From JALYOC01 sp036675345 (GTDB lineage Bacteria > Myxococcota > Myxococcia > Myxococcales > Myxococcaceae), in NCBI GenBank assembly GCA_036675345.1, contig JAKFFE010000021.1, positions 304,080 to 368,079 on the forward strand: a DNA stretch of 64,000 bases, in the 5' to 3' direction. The first letter of the stretch is position 1. Each line of letters opens with the position of its first letter. Positions 1-7,858 of this stretch are shown here, one piece after another. The notes below the pieces were generated by a model. The model saw only the letters and a list, made by a program, of their open reading frames with translations. It was not told the DNA's origin and searched no databases. Position numbers and translations under genes: made by a program.

Positions 1-549
1 CGGCTGGCCACCCACCCGTACCTGATGCGCAACCGCAAGGGCCACGAGCTGTTGGCCGAGGCCAAGGCGCTGATGGCCAAGGACGACTACCCCAAGGCGA
101 TGGTGGTGTTGGACCAGGCCACCCGGCTGGATCCCAAGAACACCGAGCTCTCGGATCTGCTCCAGCAGGCGCGTCGGCAGCAGGACCGCCAGCGGGCGGA
201 GAATGAGCTGAAGAAGGCCCAGGAGGCGGAGATGCTGGGCAACCTCAACGCCGCCGCCGAGGCCTACCGCCAGGCGATCGCCCTGGATCCCACCAACACC
301 AGGGCCGCCGCCCGGGGCGCCTCGCTGATCCTGCAGCTGGGGGGCGATCTCAAGGAAGCCAAGCAGCTTGCCCAGCGTGCGGTGGACGGAGAGCCGAACA
401 ACGCCTCCTACCGGGCCCTGCTGGCCAAGCTGCTGCTCAGCGCCGGGATGAAGAAGCTGGCCAAGAAGGAGTACGAGGAAACCCTGAGAAGGGACCCGGA
501 TCACGCGGAGGCCAAGGCGCAGCTCCGCAAGCTTCGCTGGACCTTCTGA
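1..549 (+). CDS. TPR-repeat protein, 5' end outside window
   Basis: The frame is open from base 1, so the gene starts upstream and only the C-terminal 182 residues are visible; the ATG at 25 is probably internal. The segment holds several tetratricopeptide repeats, recognisable by A/G-x-x-L and LDP-x-N/D-x-x-A signatures, broken by a charged helix rich in Arg, Gln and Glu. TPRs mediate protein-protein contacts. The stop lies 14 bases before the Hsp70 start, so the two are probably co-transcribed. A co-chaperone role, perhaps with an N-terminal J domain that is not visible here, is inferred from the neighbour only. Confidence 0.8.
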   Translation, partial: RLATHPYLMRNRKGHELLAEAKALMAKDDYPKAMVVLDQATRLDPKNTELSDLLQQARRQQDRQRAENELKKAQEAEMLGNLNAAAEAYRQAIALDPTNTRAAARGASLILQLGGDLKEAKQLAQRAVDGEPNNASYRALLAKLLLSAGMKKLAKKEYEETLRRDPDHAEAKAQLRKLRWTF

Positions 550-563
550 TACAAAGGCGCCTG

Positions 564-2408
564 ATGTCCGACCGCGACCCCGTCATTGGAATCGATCTTG
601 GGACCACCAACAGCGTGGTCGCGACCGTCAGCGGCACCCAGCCGGTGGTGATCAAGAGCCGCACCGGCCAGACGCTGACCCCCTCGGTGGTGGCGCTGGC
701 CAAGAGCGGCAAGAAGCTGGTGGGGCAGATCGCCAAGCGTCAGGCGATCACCAACCCCCAGGACACCATCTACGCCGCCAAGCGGCTCATCGGCCGCAAG
801 TACTCGTCGGAGCAGGTGCAGCAGGCGATGCGGACCCTGGCCTACCGGCTGGTCCAGGGCCAGCACGACGACATCAAGGTGGCGATGGGGCAGGAGGAGC
901 TGTCCCTGCAGGAGATCTCCTCCATCGTCCTGCGCGAGCTGAAGCTGGACGCCGAGGCGCACTTCGGCAGGCCGGTCACCAAGGCGGTGGTCACCGTCCC
1001 CGCCTACTTCAACGACGGACAGCGGCAGGCCACCAAGGACGCCGGGTTGATCGCCGGGCTGGAGGTGTTGCGGATCCTCAACGAGCCCACCGCGGCGGCG
1101 CTGGCCTACGGGTTCGGCAAGAACGTCCGGGGGAAGATCGCGGTCTTCGATCTGGGCGGCGGGACCTTCGACGTCTCGGTGATGGAGGTGGGGGAGGGCG
1201 TGTTCGACGTGATCGCCACCGGCGGCGACACCTTCCTGGGCGGCGAGGACTTCGACTCCCGGGTGATGGAGTGGCTGGTCTTCGGCTTCGCCAAGGAGCA
1301 CGGCGTCGATCTGCGCAAGGACCGGATGGCCCTGCAGCGACTCAAGGACGCGGCCGAGAAGGCGAAGATCGAGCTCTCCACCTCCAAGGAATCGCAGATC
1401 AACCTGCCCTTCATCTGCACTCCGCCGGGAGGCACCGGCGCGCTGCACCTGCAGGCCTCGCTGAGCCGGGAGAAGCTGGAGGAGCTGACCTCGGATCTGG
1501 CGGACCGCTCCTGTCAGATCGCCGAACAGGTGCTCAAGGAGGCGCGGCTGCGGGCCAGCGACCTCAAGGAGATCATCCTGGTGGGCGGGATGACCCGCAT
1601 GCCCCGGATCGCGGAGAGCGTGAAGAAGTTCTTCGGCAAGGATCCCTGCAAGGGCGTCCACCCCGATGAGGTGGTCGCCTTGGGCGCCGCCATCCACGCC
1701 AACTCCCTGGTCCAGGAGGAGGGACAGGTCCTGCTGCTGGACGTCACCCCCCAGAGCCTGGGGGTGGCGATCGCCGGCGGCTACGTGCGCCGACTGATCC
1801 CGCGGAACACCACCGTTCCCACCTCCACCACCGAGGTGTTCAACACCTCCAAGGACCAGCAGACCACGGTCAAGATCATGGTCCTGCAGGGGGAGAACGA
1901 CGTCGCCCACCAGAACGAGCTGCTGGGTGAGTTCGTGCTCACCGGGCTGCGGGAGGCGGCGCGCGGGGTGGTGGAGATCGAGGTCACCTTCGAGATCAAC
2001 TCCGAGGGGATCGTCTCGGTGTCCGCCAAGGACAAGGAGACCGGCAAGCGGCAGTCGATCACCGTCACCGCATCCGGAGGCCTGACCCGCGAGGAGCTGG
2101 CCAAGATCCTCGACCAGCAGGGCGACTACATGCTGGAGGCCAAGAGCGTGGAGCAGGTGGGCGCCAAGCGAAGCGAGCTGGAGTCCACGATCAAGGAGGT
2201 CAAGGAGCTGCTGCCCCAGGTGCGCCGGCTGACCGCCGACTCCGACTTTGGCCGGGACGCGATCAAGAAGGCGGAGAAGAGCCTGGAGGCCGCCGCCGCC
2301 GCGCTGGCCAACAACAACCTCTCCGCGCTCTCCGAGTCCCTGGATCAGCTCTCCCGGACCGCGAACCTGTTCCGAGGCGTGGTGCAGCGGATCGGGAACG
2401 GCGGATGA
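564..2408 (+). CDS. dnaK: Hsp70-family chaperone (DnaK-like)
   Basis: An ATP-dependent cytoplasmic chaperone of 614 residues. The N-terminal ATPase domain shows the phosphate-1 loop GIDLGTTNS near residue 9, phosphate-2 DLGGGTFD near residue 195 and the adenosine motif VGGMTRMP near residue 338. It is followed by a beta substrate-binding domain (LLDVTPQSLGVA, NTTVPT) and a helical lid that is a little shorter than in E. coli DnaK, without the acidic C-terminal EEV-like tail. AAAGG lies just before the ATG. The gene sits between two TPR proteins and overlaps the downstream one by four bases, so it is probably a dedicated paralogue rather than the housekeeping dnaK, which normally sits with grpE and dnaJ; neither is seen here. 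Confidence 0.93.
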   Translation: MSDRDPVIGIDLGTTNSVVATVSGTQPVVIKSRTGQTLTPSVVALAKSGKKLVGQIAKRQAITNPQDTIYAAKRLIGRKYSSEQVQQAMRTLAYRLVQGQHDDIKVAMGQEELSLQEISSIVLRELKLDAEAHFGRPVTKAVVTVPAYFNDGQRQATKDAGLIAGLEVLRILNEPTAAALAYGFGKNVRGKIAVFDLGGGTFDVSVMEVGEGVFDVIATGGDTFLGGEDFDSRVMEWLVFGFAKEHGVDLRKDRMALQRLKDAAEKAKIELSTSKESQINLPFICTPPGGTGALHLQASLSREKLEELTSDLADRSCQIAEQVLKEARLRASDLKEIILVGGMTRMPRIAESVKKFFGKDPCKGVHPDEVVALGAAIHANSLVQEEGQVLLLDVTPQSLGVAIAGGYVRRLIPRNTTVPTSTTEVFNTSKDQQTTVKIMVLQGENDVAHQNELLGEFVLTGLREAARGVVEIEVTFEINSEGIVSVSAKDKETGKRQSITVTASGGLTREELAKILDQQGDYMLEAKSVEQVGAKRSELESTIKEVKELLPQVRRLTADSDFGRDAIKKAEKSLEAAAAALANNNLSALSESLDQLSRTANLFRGVVQRIGNGG

Positions 2409-3367
2409 GCGCCCAGCGCGCCAGTCAGCTGGTGGAGGCCGGGGTCTGGTTGCAGGCCACCGGGGACCAGGAGGGGGCCAAGCGTCTGTTCGAGCAGGCC
2501 CTGAAGCTGGATCCGGAGAACGCCCGCGCCCGTCAGTTCCTGGGGCTCAAGGGCGCGGCCCCGGTGGAGCAGCCGCTCCGCGGCGGGACGTTGATCTTCG
2601 CCAGCGAGGGAACGCCCGCCTCCACCGGCACCCTGTTGTACGGGCCGGGAGCGGTGGCGATGCCGCCGCGGCCCACCGCCTTCGATCCGCCCGCGCCATT
2701 GCCCCCGCCGGTGGATCTGGACTGGGGAGAGGCGACCGGAGCCCCGGAGGAGCCGCCTGCTGCCCAGCCGGAGTGGGAGTTCCGCACCCCGCTGACCCCC
2801 AGCAAGGCGGCGATCCGCCCGGACGCCACCAGCGCCTGGGATTCAGGGACCGATCCCGGGGTGCTGGTGGCCGCCGCGCCGCCGCCGACCCGCTCCTCCT
2901 TCAAGGACCCGCTGGACCTGGTCACCGACGGGATCCACACCCCGCTGCCGATGAAATTGCCGTCGGATTCCCAGATCCGGCACCTCAAGGACGAGTTGCA
3001 GACCCTGCTCCGGGGCGCCCGGGACCTCCAGGAGCTGGACGACCACAGCGGCGCGCTGGACCTGCTCACCAAGGCCCTGGAGCTGGACCCGCTTCACAAG
3101 GACGCCCTGGCCCTGCGCGAGAAGAGCGAAGGGACCCTGCTGGGAAGCTACGAGTCCAAGCTGGGCGGGATGGAGCACTACCCGCGGGTGATCCTCAAAC
3201 AGGACGAGATCATCTGGCTGAACCTGGATCACCGCGCCGGCTTCGTGCTGGCCCAGATCGACGGCACGGTGACCTACGACGATCTGTTCGCCATCTGCGG
3301 AATGAGCCGGCTGGACACCGCCCGGATCCTCGCCCAGCTGGTGGAAGAGGGCGTGATCCGGTCGTAG
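2405..3367 (+). CDS. TPR-containing protein with Pro-rich linker, Hsp70 partner candidate
   Basis: A protein of 320 residues whose ATG overlaps the Hsp70 stop (ATGA), indicating translational coupling. Residues 1-50 form one TPR-like hairpin (ALKLDPENARAR). Residues 60-180 are low-complexity Pro/Ala-rich and probably disordered. A second TPR pair follows around 205-250 (ALELDPLHKDAL). The last 60 residues look like a small winged-helix-type domain (DGTVTYDDLFAICGMSRLD). No enzyme motif is visible. The arrangement suggests a regulatory or client-adaptor partner of the upstream Hsp70; this is inferred from operon structure. Confidence 0.75.
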   Translation: MSAQRASQLVEAGVWLQATGDQEGAKRLFEQALKLDPENARARQFLGLKGAAPVEQPLRGGTLIFASEGTPASTGTLLYGPGAVAMPPRPTAFDPPAPLPPPVDLDWGEATGAPEEPPAAQPEWEFRTPLTPSKAAIRPDATSAWDSGTDPGVLVAAAPPPTRSSFKDPLDLVTDGIHTPLPMKLPSDSQIRHLKDELQTLLRGARDLQELDDHSGALDLLTKALELDPLHKDALALREKSEGTLLGSYESKLGGMEHYPRVILKQDEIIWLNLDHRAGFVLAQIDGTVTYDDLFAICGMSRLDTARILAQLVEEGVIRS

Positions 3368-3373
3368 CGGGGG

Positions 3374-3850
3374 CTACCCCTCGTTTCGAACCACCGCGGT
3401 CCAGGTTCCGCGCACCACCAGCTTGCCGTGCTGGTTCTTGGACTCGGTCTGGACGATCACGAAGTCCTTCCCGGCGCGGGAGTACAGGTCCTTGATCACC
3501 CCGGTGGTGGTCATCACATCCCCGTCGCGCATCACGTCGAAGAACTCGAAGTCCTGCTCTCCGTGGACCAGCATCAGGAGGTTGAGGTTCAGCTCCGGAT
3601 CGCTGATCGCGGCGGAGAAGGCGCTGATGGCGAAGGTCACGCAGAAGGTCGGGAACGCGATCACCTCCCCGTGCGGACCGGCCTTGGCGGCCTCCTGGTT
3701 CCACAGCAGCGGGTTGAGGCCCTCCGGCGGTCCGGTGAAGCCGATGGCCGGGCTTCCTCCCGCGACCACGTAGGAGAACTCGCGCATCTTCTCCAGGCCG
3801 ATCTTGTACTGGAACGCCCCGTACTGCTTGCCCACGAGCTTGAGGTTCAT
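3374..3850 (-). CDS. MaoC-type hotdog dehydratase-like protein (FAS1-like dehydratase half)
   Basis: A 158-residue single hotdog domain beginning MNLKLVGKQYG. It resembles the N-terminal, FAS1-like dehydratase half of double-hotdog enoyl-CoA/ACP hydratases, such as HadA or HadC of mycobacteria, which pair with a catalytic MaoC subunit. The protein lacks the D-x-N-P-x-H catalytic motif found in its neighbour, which fits a structural, non-catalytic half. It is transcribed last in a minus-strand run, 15 bases after the MaoC protein, so a heterodimer is likely. The substrate is unknown. Confidence 0.75.
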   Translation of the reverse strand: MNLKLVGKQYGAFQYKIGLEKMREFSYVVAGGSPAIGFTGPPEGLNPLLWNQEAAKAGPHGEVIAFPTFCVTFAISAFSAAISDPELNLNLLMLVHGEQDFEFFDVMRDGDVMTTTGVIKDLYSRAGKDFVIVQTESKNQHGKLVVRGTWTAVVRNEG

Positions 3851-3865
3851 GTTCGTCCCGGTCCC

Positions 3866-4255
3866 TTAGCCCAGCTCGATGATCGCGCTCTTGAGGACAT
3901 CTTCCTGGCGCTGGTTCTTGGCGCTCAGCTCGGCGGTGGCCTTGCCCCCCTCCACCTTCACCACCTTGCCTTCGAAGGTGACGGTGTCATCGGGCGCCAC
4001 CGGGCGGGAGAAGCGGACCTTGACCCGCTTGATGCTTCCCGGGTCCCCGGCGAAGTTCACCGCCGCTTCGGTGGCCCAGGCCATGGTGCACAGCCCCTGG
4101 AGGATCACTCCCTGCAGGCCGGCCATCGCGCCGACCTCCGGGTCGATGTGGATGGGGTTGAAGTCGCCCGACGCGGCCGCGTAGTAGATCGGCCGGTACT
4201 TGTCGCACTCGCGCTGATGCGTGAACGTGTCGCCGACCTTGAATTCCCTGGCCAT
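3866..4255 (-). CDS. MaoC-family dehydratase / (R)-specific enoyl hydratase
   Basis: A 129-residue MaoC hotdog protein. It carries the hydratase motif with catalytic Asp and His (GDFNPIHIDPEVG), as in PhaJ and HadB, which interconvert trans-2-enoyl and (R)-3-hydroxyacyl thioesters. The start MAREFKVGD was chosen because GGGAGGGAG lies about eight bases upstream; an ATG ten codons earlier is possible. It probably pairs with the adjacent FAS1-like half. With the reductase upstream this looks like part of a fatty-acyl modification pathway; the physiological substrate is not evident. Confidence 0.82.
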   Translation of the reverse strand: MAREFKVGDTFTHQRECDKYRPIYYAAASGDFNPIHIDPEVGAMAGLQGVILQGLCTMAWATEAAVNFAGDPGSIKRVKVRFSRPVAPDDTVTFEGKVVKVEGGKATAELSAKNQRQEDVLKSAIIELG

Positions 4256-4339
4256 CGCAGGCTCCCTCCCGAAGTAGCGCCACACTCAGCGCCGGAGCCC
4301 AGCGGTCTAGTCGTCCGGCCAGATCGCGGCAAGGGCCTC

Positions 4340-5431
4340 CTACCGATCCAGCGGGTCCTCGACCTCCGCCGCCGCTTCCCGCTGCTTGCGGTAGTGCTCG
4401 CGGACGAACTCCACCAGCTTGTCCAGATAGGTCTTCAGCGGCGGGCAGCGGACCCCGGTTCCGTCCAGCAGCTCCAGGGCGGTGTCCGAGTTGTAGATCG
4501 CCAGGTGGTTCACGTAGCTGATCGCCGCCCGCTGCGGCCGGGCCAGCTTCTCCACCAGCGGCAGCCGCAGCACCATGTCGGTGGCCCGCGCCGAGAGGTG
4601 GAACTTGGGCAGCTTGCGCTCGGTCTTCTCCGCCACCAGTTCGTAGACCCGCCGCGCGCTCATCGGGTTCGGATCCACCAGGTGCACGGTGCGGCCCAGC
4701 GCGCGGGGATCGCGGGAGATGGCCCACACCGCCTCCACCACGAAGTCCACCGGGACCACGTTCAGCGGCGCCACTCCATCCCCGGGGAGGGGGAGGGGGA
4801 CGGTCACCGGCGAGGTCACCAGCAGGATCCCCAGGTAGTAGGGCCCCTCGAACTTGTCGATCTCCCCGGTCTTGGAGTCGCCCACCACCGAGGAGGGCCG
4901 GTAGATGGTGACCGGCAGCGTCTTGGCCGCCTTGCGCATCAGCTGCTCGGCGTGGAACTTGGTCTCCTCGTACGCGTTGCGGAAGGTCTGCCCGGCGTCC
5001 AGCTCGTCCTCGGCGATCACCCCCACCCGGTCTCCGGAGACGTAGCAGGTGGAGAAGTGGTTCAGCCGCTCCAGCCGGGTCGCGTCCCGGGCCAGCTCGA
5101 TCACGTTGCGGGTGCCGTCCACGTTCACCCGCCAGGCGGTCTCCTTGGGCACGCCCAGGTAGGAAATCGCCGCCAGGTGGAAGATGTGGGTCACCTCATC
5201 GCAGACGCGCTTGTACTCGTCCGCGGACAGCCCCAGGTGCATGTCCACCACGTCCCCGGAGAGCAGCTCGATGTTCGCGCCCTCCAGCCGGTCGCTGTAG
5301 CGCTGGGCGTCCTTGAGGAACTTGGGCTGGACCAGGAGGTAGATGCGCGCCCCCGGATCCTTCTTGGCGATCAGTGCGACGAGGCGCTTGCCAATGAAGC
5401 CGGGGTAGCCGGTGACGAAGTAGGTGGCCAT
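4340..5431 (-). CDS. NAD(P)-dependent SDR, fatty acyl/thioester reductase-like
   Basis: A 363-residue extended short-chain dehydrogenase. It begins with a Rossmann nucleotide-binding motif (TGYPGFIGKRL, residues 8-18) and has the catalytic Y-x-x-x-K (YEETK) and a conserved HLAA strand. The overall pattern matches the NAD_binding_4 / male-sterility family, which reduces acyl thioesters, and some sugar epimerases. It lies upstream of the two MaoC-like proteins and downstream of coaE on the same strand. The nearby CoA biosynthesis gene is consistent with, but does not prove, an acyl-CoA substrate. Confidence 0.75.
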   Translation of the reverse strand: MATYFVTGYPGFIGKRLVALIAKKDPGARIYLLVQPKFLKDAQRYSDRLEGANIELLSGDVVDMHLGLSADEYKRVCDEVTHIFHLAAISYLGVPKETAWRVNVDGTRNVIELARDATRLERLNHFSTCYVSGDRVGVIAEDELDAGQTFRNAYEETKFHAEQLMRKAAKTLPVTIYRPSSVVGDSKTGEIDKFEGPYYLGILLVTSPVTVPLPLPGDGVAPLNVVPVDFVVEAVWAISRDPRALGRTVHLVDPNPMSARRVYELVAEKTERKLPKFHLSARATDMVLRLPLVEKLARPQRAAISYVNHLAIYNSDTALELLDGTGVRCPPLKTYLDKLVEFVREHYRKQREAAAEVEDPLDR

Positions 5432-5449
5432 CGAGGGGGCGCAGCATAC

Positions 5450-6046
5450 CTACGCTGACGCGGAGAGCGACTGCCAGATCCGCTCCACCTGCGCGCGAGT
5501 GGCCTCCCGGTCTCCGGAGTTGTCCACCACCCGGCCCGCCTTCTTCACCTTCTCCTCCAGCGGCAGCTGCGAGGCCAGCCGGGCCTCGGCCTGCTCCAGG
5601 GTCAGCCCGTCGCGGGCGATCAGCCGCTGCAGCTGCACCGCCCGGGGGACGTAGACCACGATCACCTCGTCCATCGTCCGGTCCAGCCCGTTCTCGAACA
5701 ACAGCGCCGCGTCGTAGATCACCAGTGGGGCGCCGCCTTCCGCCAGCGCCCGGGTCTTCTCCGCGAACGCGTCCCGGATCCGGGGGTGGATGATCGCGTT
5801 GAGGGCCGCCCGCTCCTCGGGCCGGGAGAACACCTCCTCACCCAGCGCCTTGCGATCCAGCCGTCCGCCAGAATCGATGGCGAAGGGGAAGCGCTGGGCG
5901 ATCTCCGAGAGGGCAGGGGTGCCTGGCTCCACCACCTCCCGGGCGATCAGGTCCGCGTCCAGCAGCGGGGCGCCCAGCTGCTGGAACATCGCGCTGACCG
6001 TGCTCTTGCCGGAGGCGATCCCCCCGGTCAGCCCGATCAGCCGCAT
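5450..6046 (-). CDS. coaE: Dephospho-CoA kinase
   Basis: Catalyses the last step of coenzyme A synthesis, the ATP-dependent phosphorylation of dephospho-CoA at the 3' hydroxyl. The 198-residue product starts MRLIGLTGGIASGKST, whose P-loop GGIASGKST (8-16) is diagnostic, followed by DADLIAREVVEPG and HPRIR motifs typical of CoaE. Length is normal. Its ATG overlaps the stop of the preceding secreted-protein gene (TGATG), indicating translational coupling. Sequence further upstream in this frame is non-coding. Confidence 0.95.
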   Translation of the reverse strand: MRLIGLTGGIASGKSTVSAMFQQLGAPLLDADLIAREVVEPGTPALSEIAQRFPFAIDSGGRLDRKALGEEVFSRPEERAALNAIIHPRIRDAFAEKTRALAEGGAPLVIYDAALLFENGLDRTMDEVIVVYVPRAVQLQRLIARDGLTLEQAEARLASQLPLEEKVKKAGRVVDNSGDREATRAQVERIWQSLSASA

Positions 6047-6582
6047 CAGGGCTGGCGGGAGGAGGCGGGAGCCACCGTGGCCGGCTTCACCGGCTGGAAG
6101 ATGAAGCTGTGGACCGTCTGGCTGTCCTCGTTGAAGAACACCGCGATCCCCAGCGGCACGTACATGAAGTAGGTCCGGAAATCGTCGGTCAGCTTCTTCA
6201 CGTAGCAGGGAGCGGTCGGCTCCTTGGCTGCGTCCGGGGAACCACACTGCCAGCCGTAGGTGGCCTCCACCGCGTCCTTGGCCACCACCGGCCCGGGGAA
6301 GACGTCGATCCGCTCCACCACCCCGGTGGTCGCGTCCACCTTGAACTGGGTCTGGCTGGTGCCCTTGATCCCGTTCTTCCCCAGGTAGGCCAGCGTCTCC
6401 TTGCCGTTCTGGGTGAGGGTCTTGGCGGGCTCGCCGAACTTCTTGATCACCTCGGCGCGCTTGGTGACCCCCGGGTCCACCCCCATCCAAGGCTTGGCCC
6501 AGCCGACGGACGGAACCACCCACGCGCCGAGAATCAGCAGTCCCACCCGGGCGGTCATCACGTTGCGCTTGCTCTGGAGCAT
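6046..6582 (-). CDS. Predicted secreted protein of unknown function
   Basis: A 178-residue protein with an N-terminal signal-like segment (basic residues, then LLILGAWVVPSVGWA, with likely cleavage after WAK). The mature part is probably periplasmic and carries no motif I recognise. The ATG at 6582 was chosen for the GGGAGAGG five bases upstream; a second Met eight codons later would also leave a signal peptide. It is the first gene of the run that continues into coaE, with a one-base overlap. The interval to the divergent cytochrome gene is about 125 bases. Confidence 0.7.
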   Translation of the reverse strand: MLQSKRNVMTARVGLLILGAWVVPSVGWAKPWMGVDPGVTKRAEVIKKFGEPAKTLTQNGKETLAYLGKNGIKGTSQTQFKVDATTGVVERIDVFPGPVVAKDAVEATYGWQCGSPDAAKEPTAPCYVKKLTDDFRTYFMYVPLGIAVFFNEDSQTVHSFIFQPVKPATVAPASSRQP

Positions 6583-6707
6583 TGCCCTCTCCCTACCGGA
6601 TCTGTGGGATTTCGCTCAAGCCTGACGCCCGGGATCGGCTCTGTGGCGCACATTGTCCCAGACTTTCCTTGCCGCATCACGACCCCCTCTGTTACTCCGC
6701 CCTCCGG

Positions 6708-7220
6708 ATGCGCACTTCCCGGCTCTGGATTCTCGTGGCCGCGATCCTCCCGTTCACCACGGGCCAGGCCGCCGATCTCGTCTCCGCCAACTTCGTGGGG
6801 CCGGAGAGCTGCAAGTCCTGCCATCCGGACGCCTACGAGGCCTGGCGCCAGTCCAAGCATTCCCGGGCCCTGGACTCGCTGAGCCCCCAGCAGCAGAAGG
6901 ACGCCCGCTGCCTCTCCTGCCACGCCCCGGACCTCAAGGCGCGCACCGTCCCCAGCGTGACCTGCGAGACCTGCCACGGCGGCGGCCAGTACTACGCGGC
7001 CCACTACGTGATGAAGGACCCGGAGCTGGTCCGGATGGTGGGGCTGGAGGACCCGTCGGAGAAGGACTGCCGCTCCTGCCACGACGCCTCTTCGCCTTCG
7101 CTGCGCCCGTTTGATTTTGTCGAGAAGCTCAAGCTGATCGATCACTGGTCCGCTGAGCGGAAGAAGCGCGAAGCTGCGCGCGCTCCGGCGACCCCCGAAA
7201 AGAAGAAGCCCCAGAAGTGA
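6708..7220 (+). CDS. Small tetraheme c-type cytochrome
   Basis: A 170-residue exported protein with a signal peptide (MRTSRLWILVAAILPF, cleavage after QAA). It contains four covalent haem motifs: CKSCH (35-39), CLSCH (68-72), CETCH (86-90) and CRSCH (121-125). Spacing and the motif GPESCKSCHPDAYEAW resemble the cytochrome c554 family of periplasmic electron carriers. The C-terminus is Lys/Arg/Pro-rich. Translation from the upstream in-frame ATG would add a non-hydrophobic leader, so the start at 6708 is preferred. The stop overlaps the GTG start of engB (GTGA). Redox partners are unknown. Confidence 0.88.
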   Translation: MRTSRLWILVAAILPFTTGQAADLVSANFVGPESCKSCHPDAYEAWRQSKHSRALDSLSPQQQKDARCLSCHAPDLKARTVPSVTCETCHGGGQYYAAHYVMKDPELVRMVGLEDPSEKDCRSCHDASSPSLRPFDFVEKLKLIDHWSAERKKREAARAPATPEKKKPQK

Positions 7221-7837
7221 GCGAGCTCAAGGTCCTCGACGCGCGGTTCATCACCACCGCGGTCGCTCCAGAAGGTTATCCCCGGGAGGACCTCCCGGAG
7301 TTCGCCTTCGTCGGTCGCTCCAACGTGGGCAAGTCGTCGATGATCAACACCCTGGCCCAGCGACGGAAGCTGGTCCGGGTCTCCAACACCCCGGGGCGGA
7401 CCCGGACCCTCAACTTCTTCGAGGTGGACCTGGAGGTGGAGAAGGCCCGCCGCACCGTCTGCCTGGCGGACCTCCCCGGCTACGGCTTCGCCAAGGTCTC
7501 CAAGGGGGACCGCGAGGACTGGAAGAAGATGATCTCCGCCTACCTGGAGAAGCGGAAGCCGCTGGTGGCGGTGGTGCAGATCCTGGACGCCGAGGTCGGC
7601 CCGACCTCCGACGACTTCAACACCCTGGACTACCTGCAGGAGTACGCCAGCCGGATCCTGGTGGTGGCCACCAAGATGGACAAGCTGCCCAAGGCCAAGC
7701 GCAAGCCGAGGACCAAGCAGCTGGCCGAGCAGTTGGGAATCGCCTACGAGGCGGTGCTTCCGTTCTCCTCCACTGAAAAGATCGGCGTGGACGAGACGTG
7801 GACCGCCCTTCTGCTGGTGGCGGACGCGGCGCGCTAG
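7217..7837 (+). CDS. engB: Ribosome-biogenesis GTPase EngB (YsxC/YihA)
   Basis: A 206-residue TrmE-Era-EngA-EngB-Septin family GTPase needed for large-subunit assembly in many bacteria. G1 is GRSNVGKSS (33-41), G2 lies in TPGRTRTLNFF, G3 is DLPGYG, G4 is TKMD and G5 is the FSS segment near the C-terminus. The start is GTG within a GTGA overlap with the cytochrome gene, so translation is probably coupled. Length is typical of the family. Confidence 0.96.
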   Translation: MSELKVLDARFITTAVAPEGYPREDLPEFAFVGRSNVGKSSMINTLAQRRKLVRVSNTPGRTRTLNFFEVDLEVEKARRTVCLADLPGYGFAKVSKGDREDWKKMISAYLEKRKPLVAVVQILDAEVGPTSDDFNTLDYLQEYASRILVVATKMDKLPKAKRKPRTKQLAEQLGIAYEAVLPFSSTEKIGVDETWTALLLVADAAR

Positions 7838-7858
7838 AGCCGGGGGCACACCGGCTGT

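Noticed and set aside
501..1910. Long open frame antisense to the Hsp70 gene
   Set aside because: Composition is Leu/Gly/Asp/His-rich mirror sequence of a real gene with G/C at third positions; no ribosome site and no motif. The same applies to many long antisense frames, for example 22452-25382 and 46702-50133.
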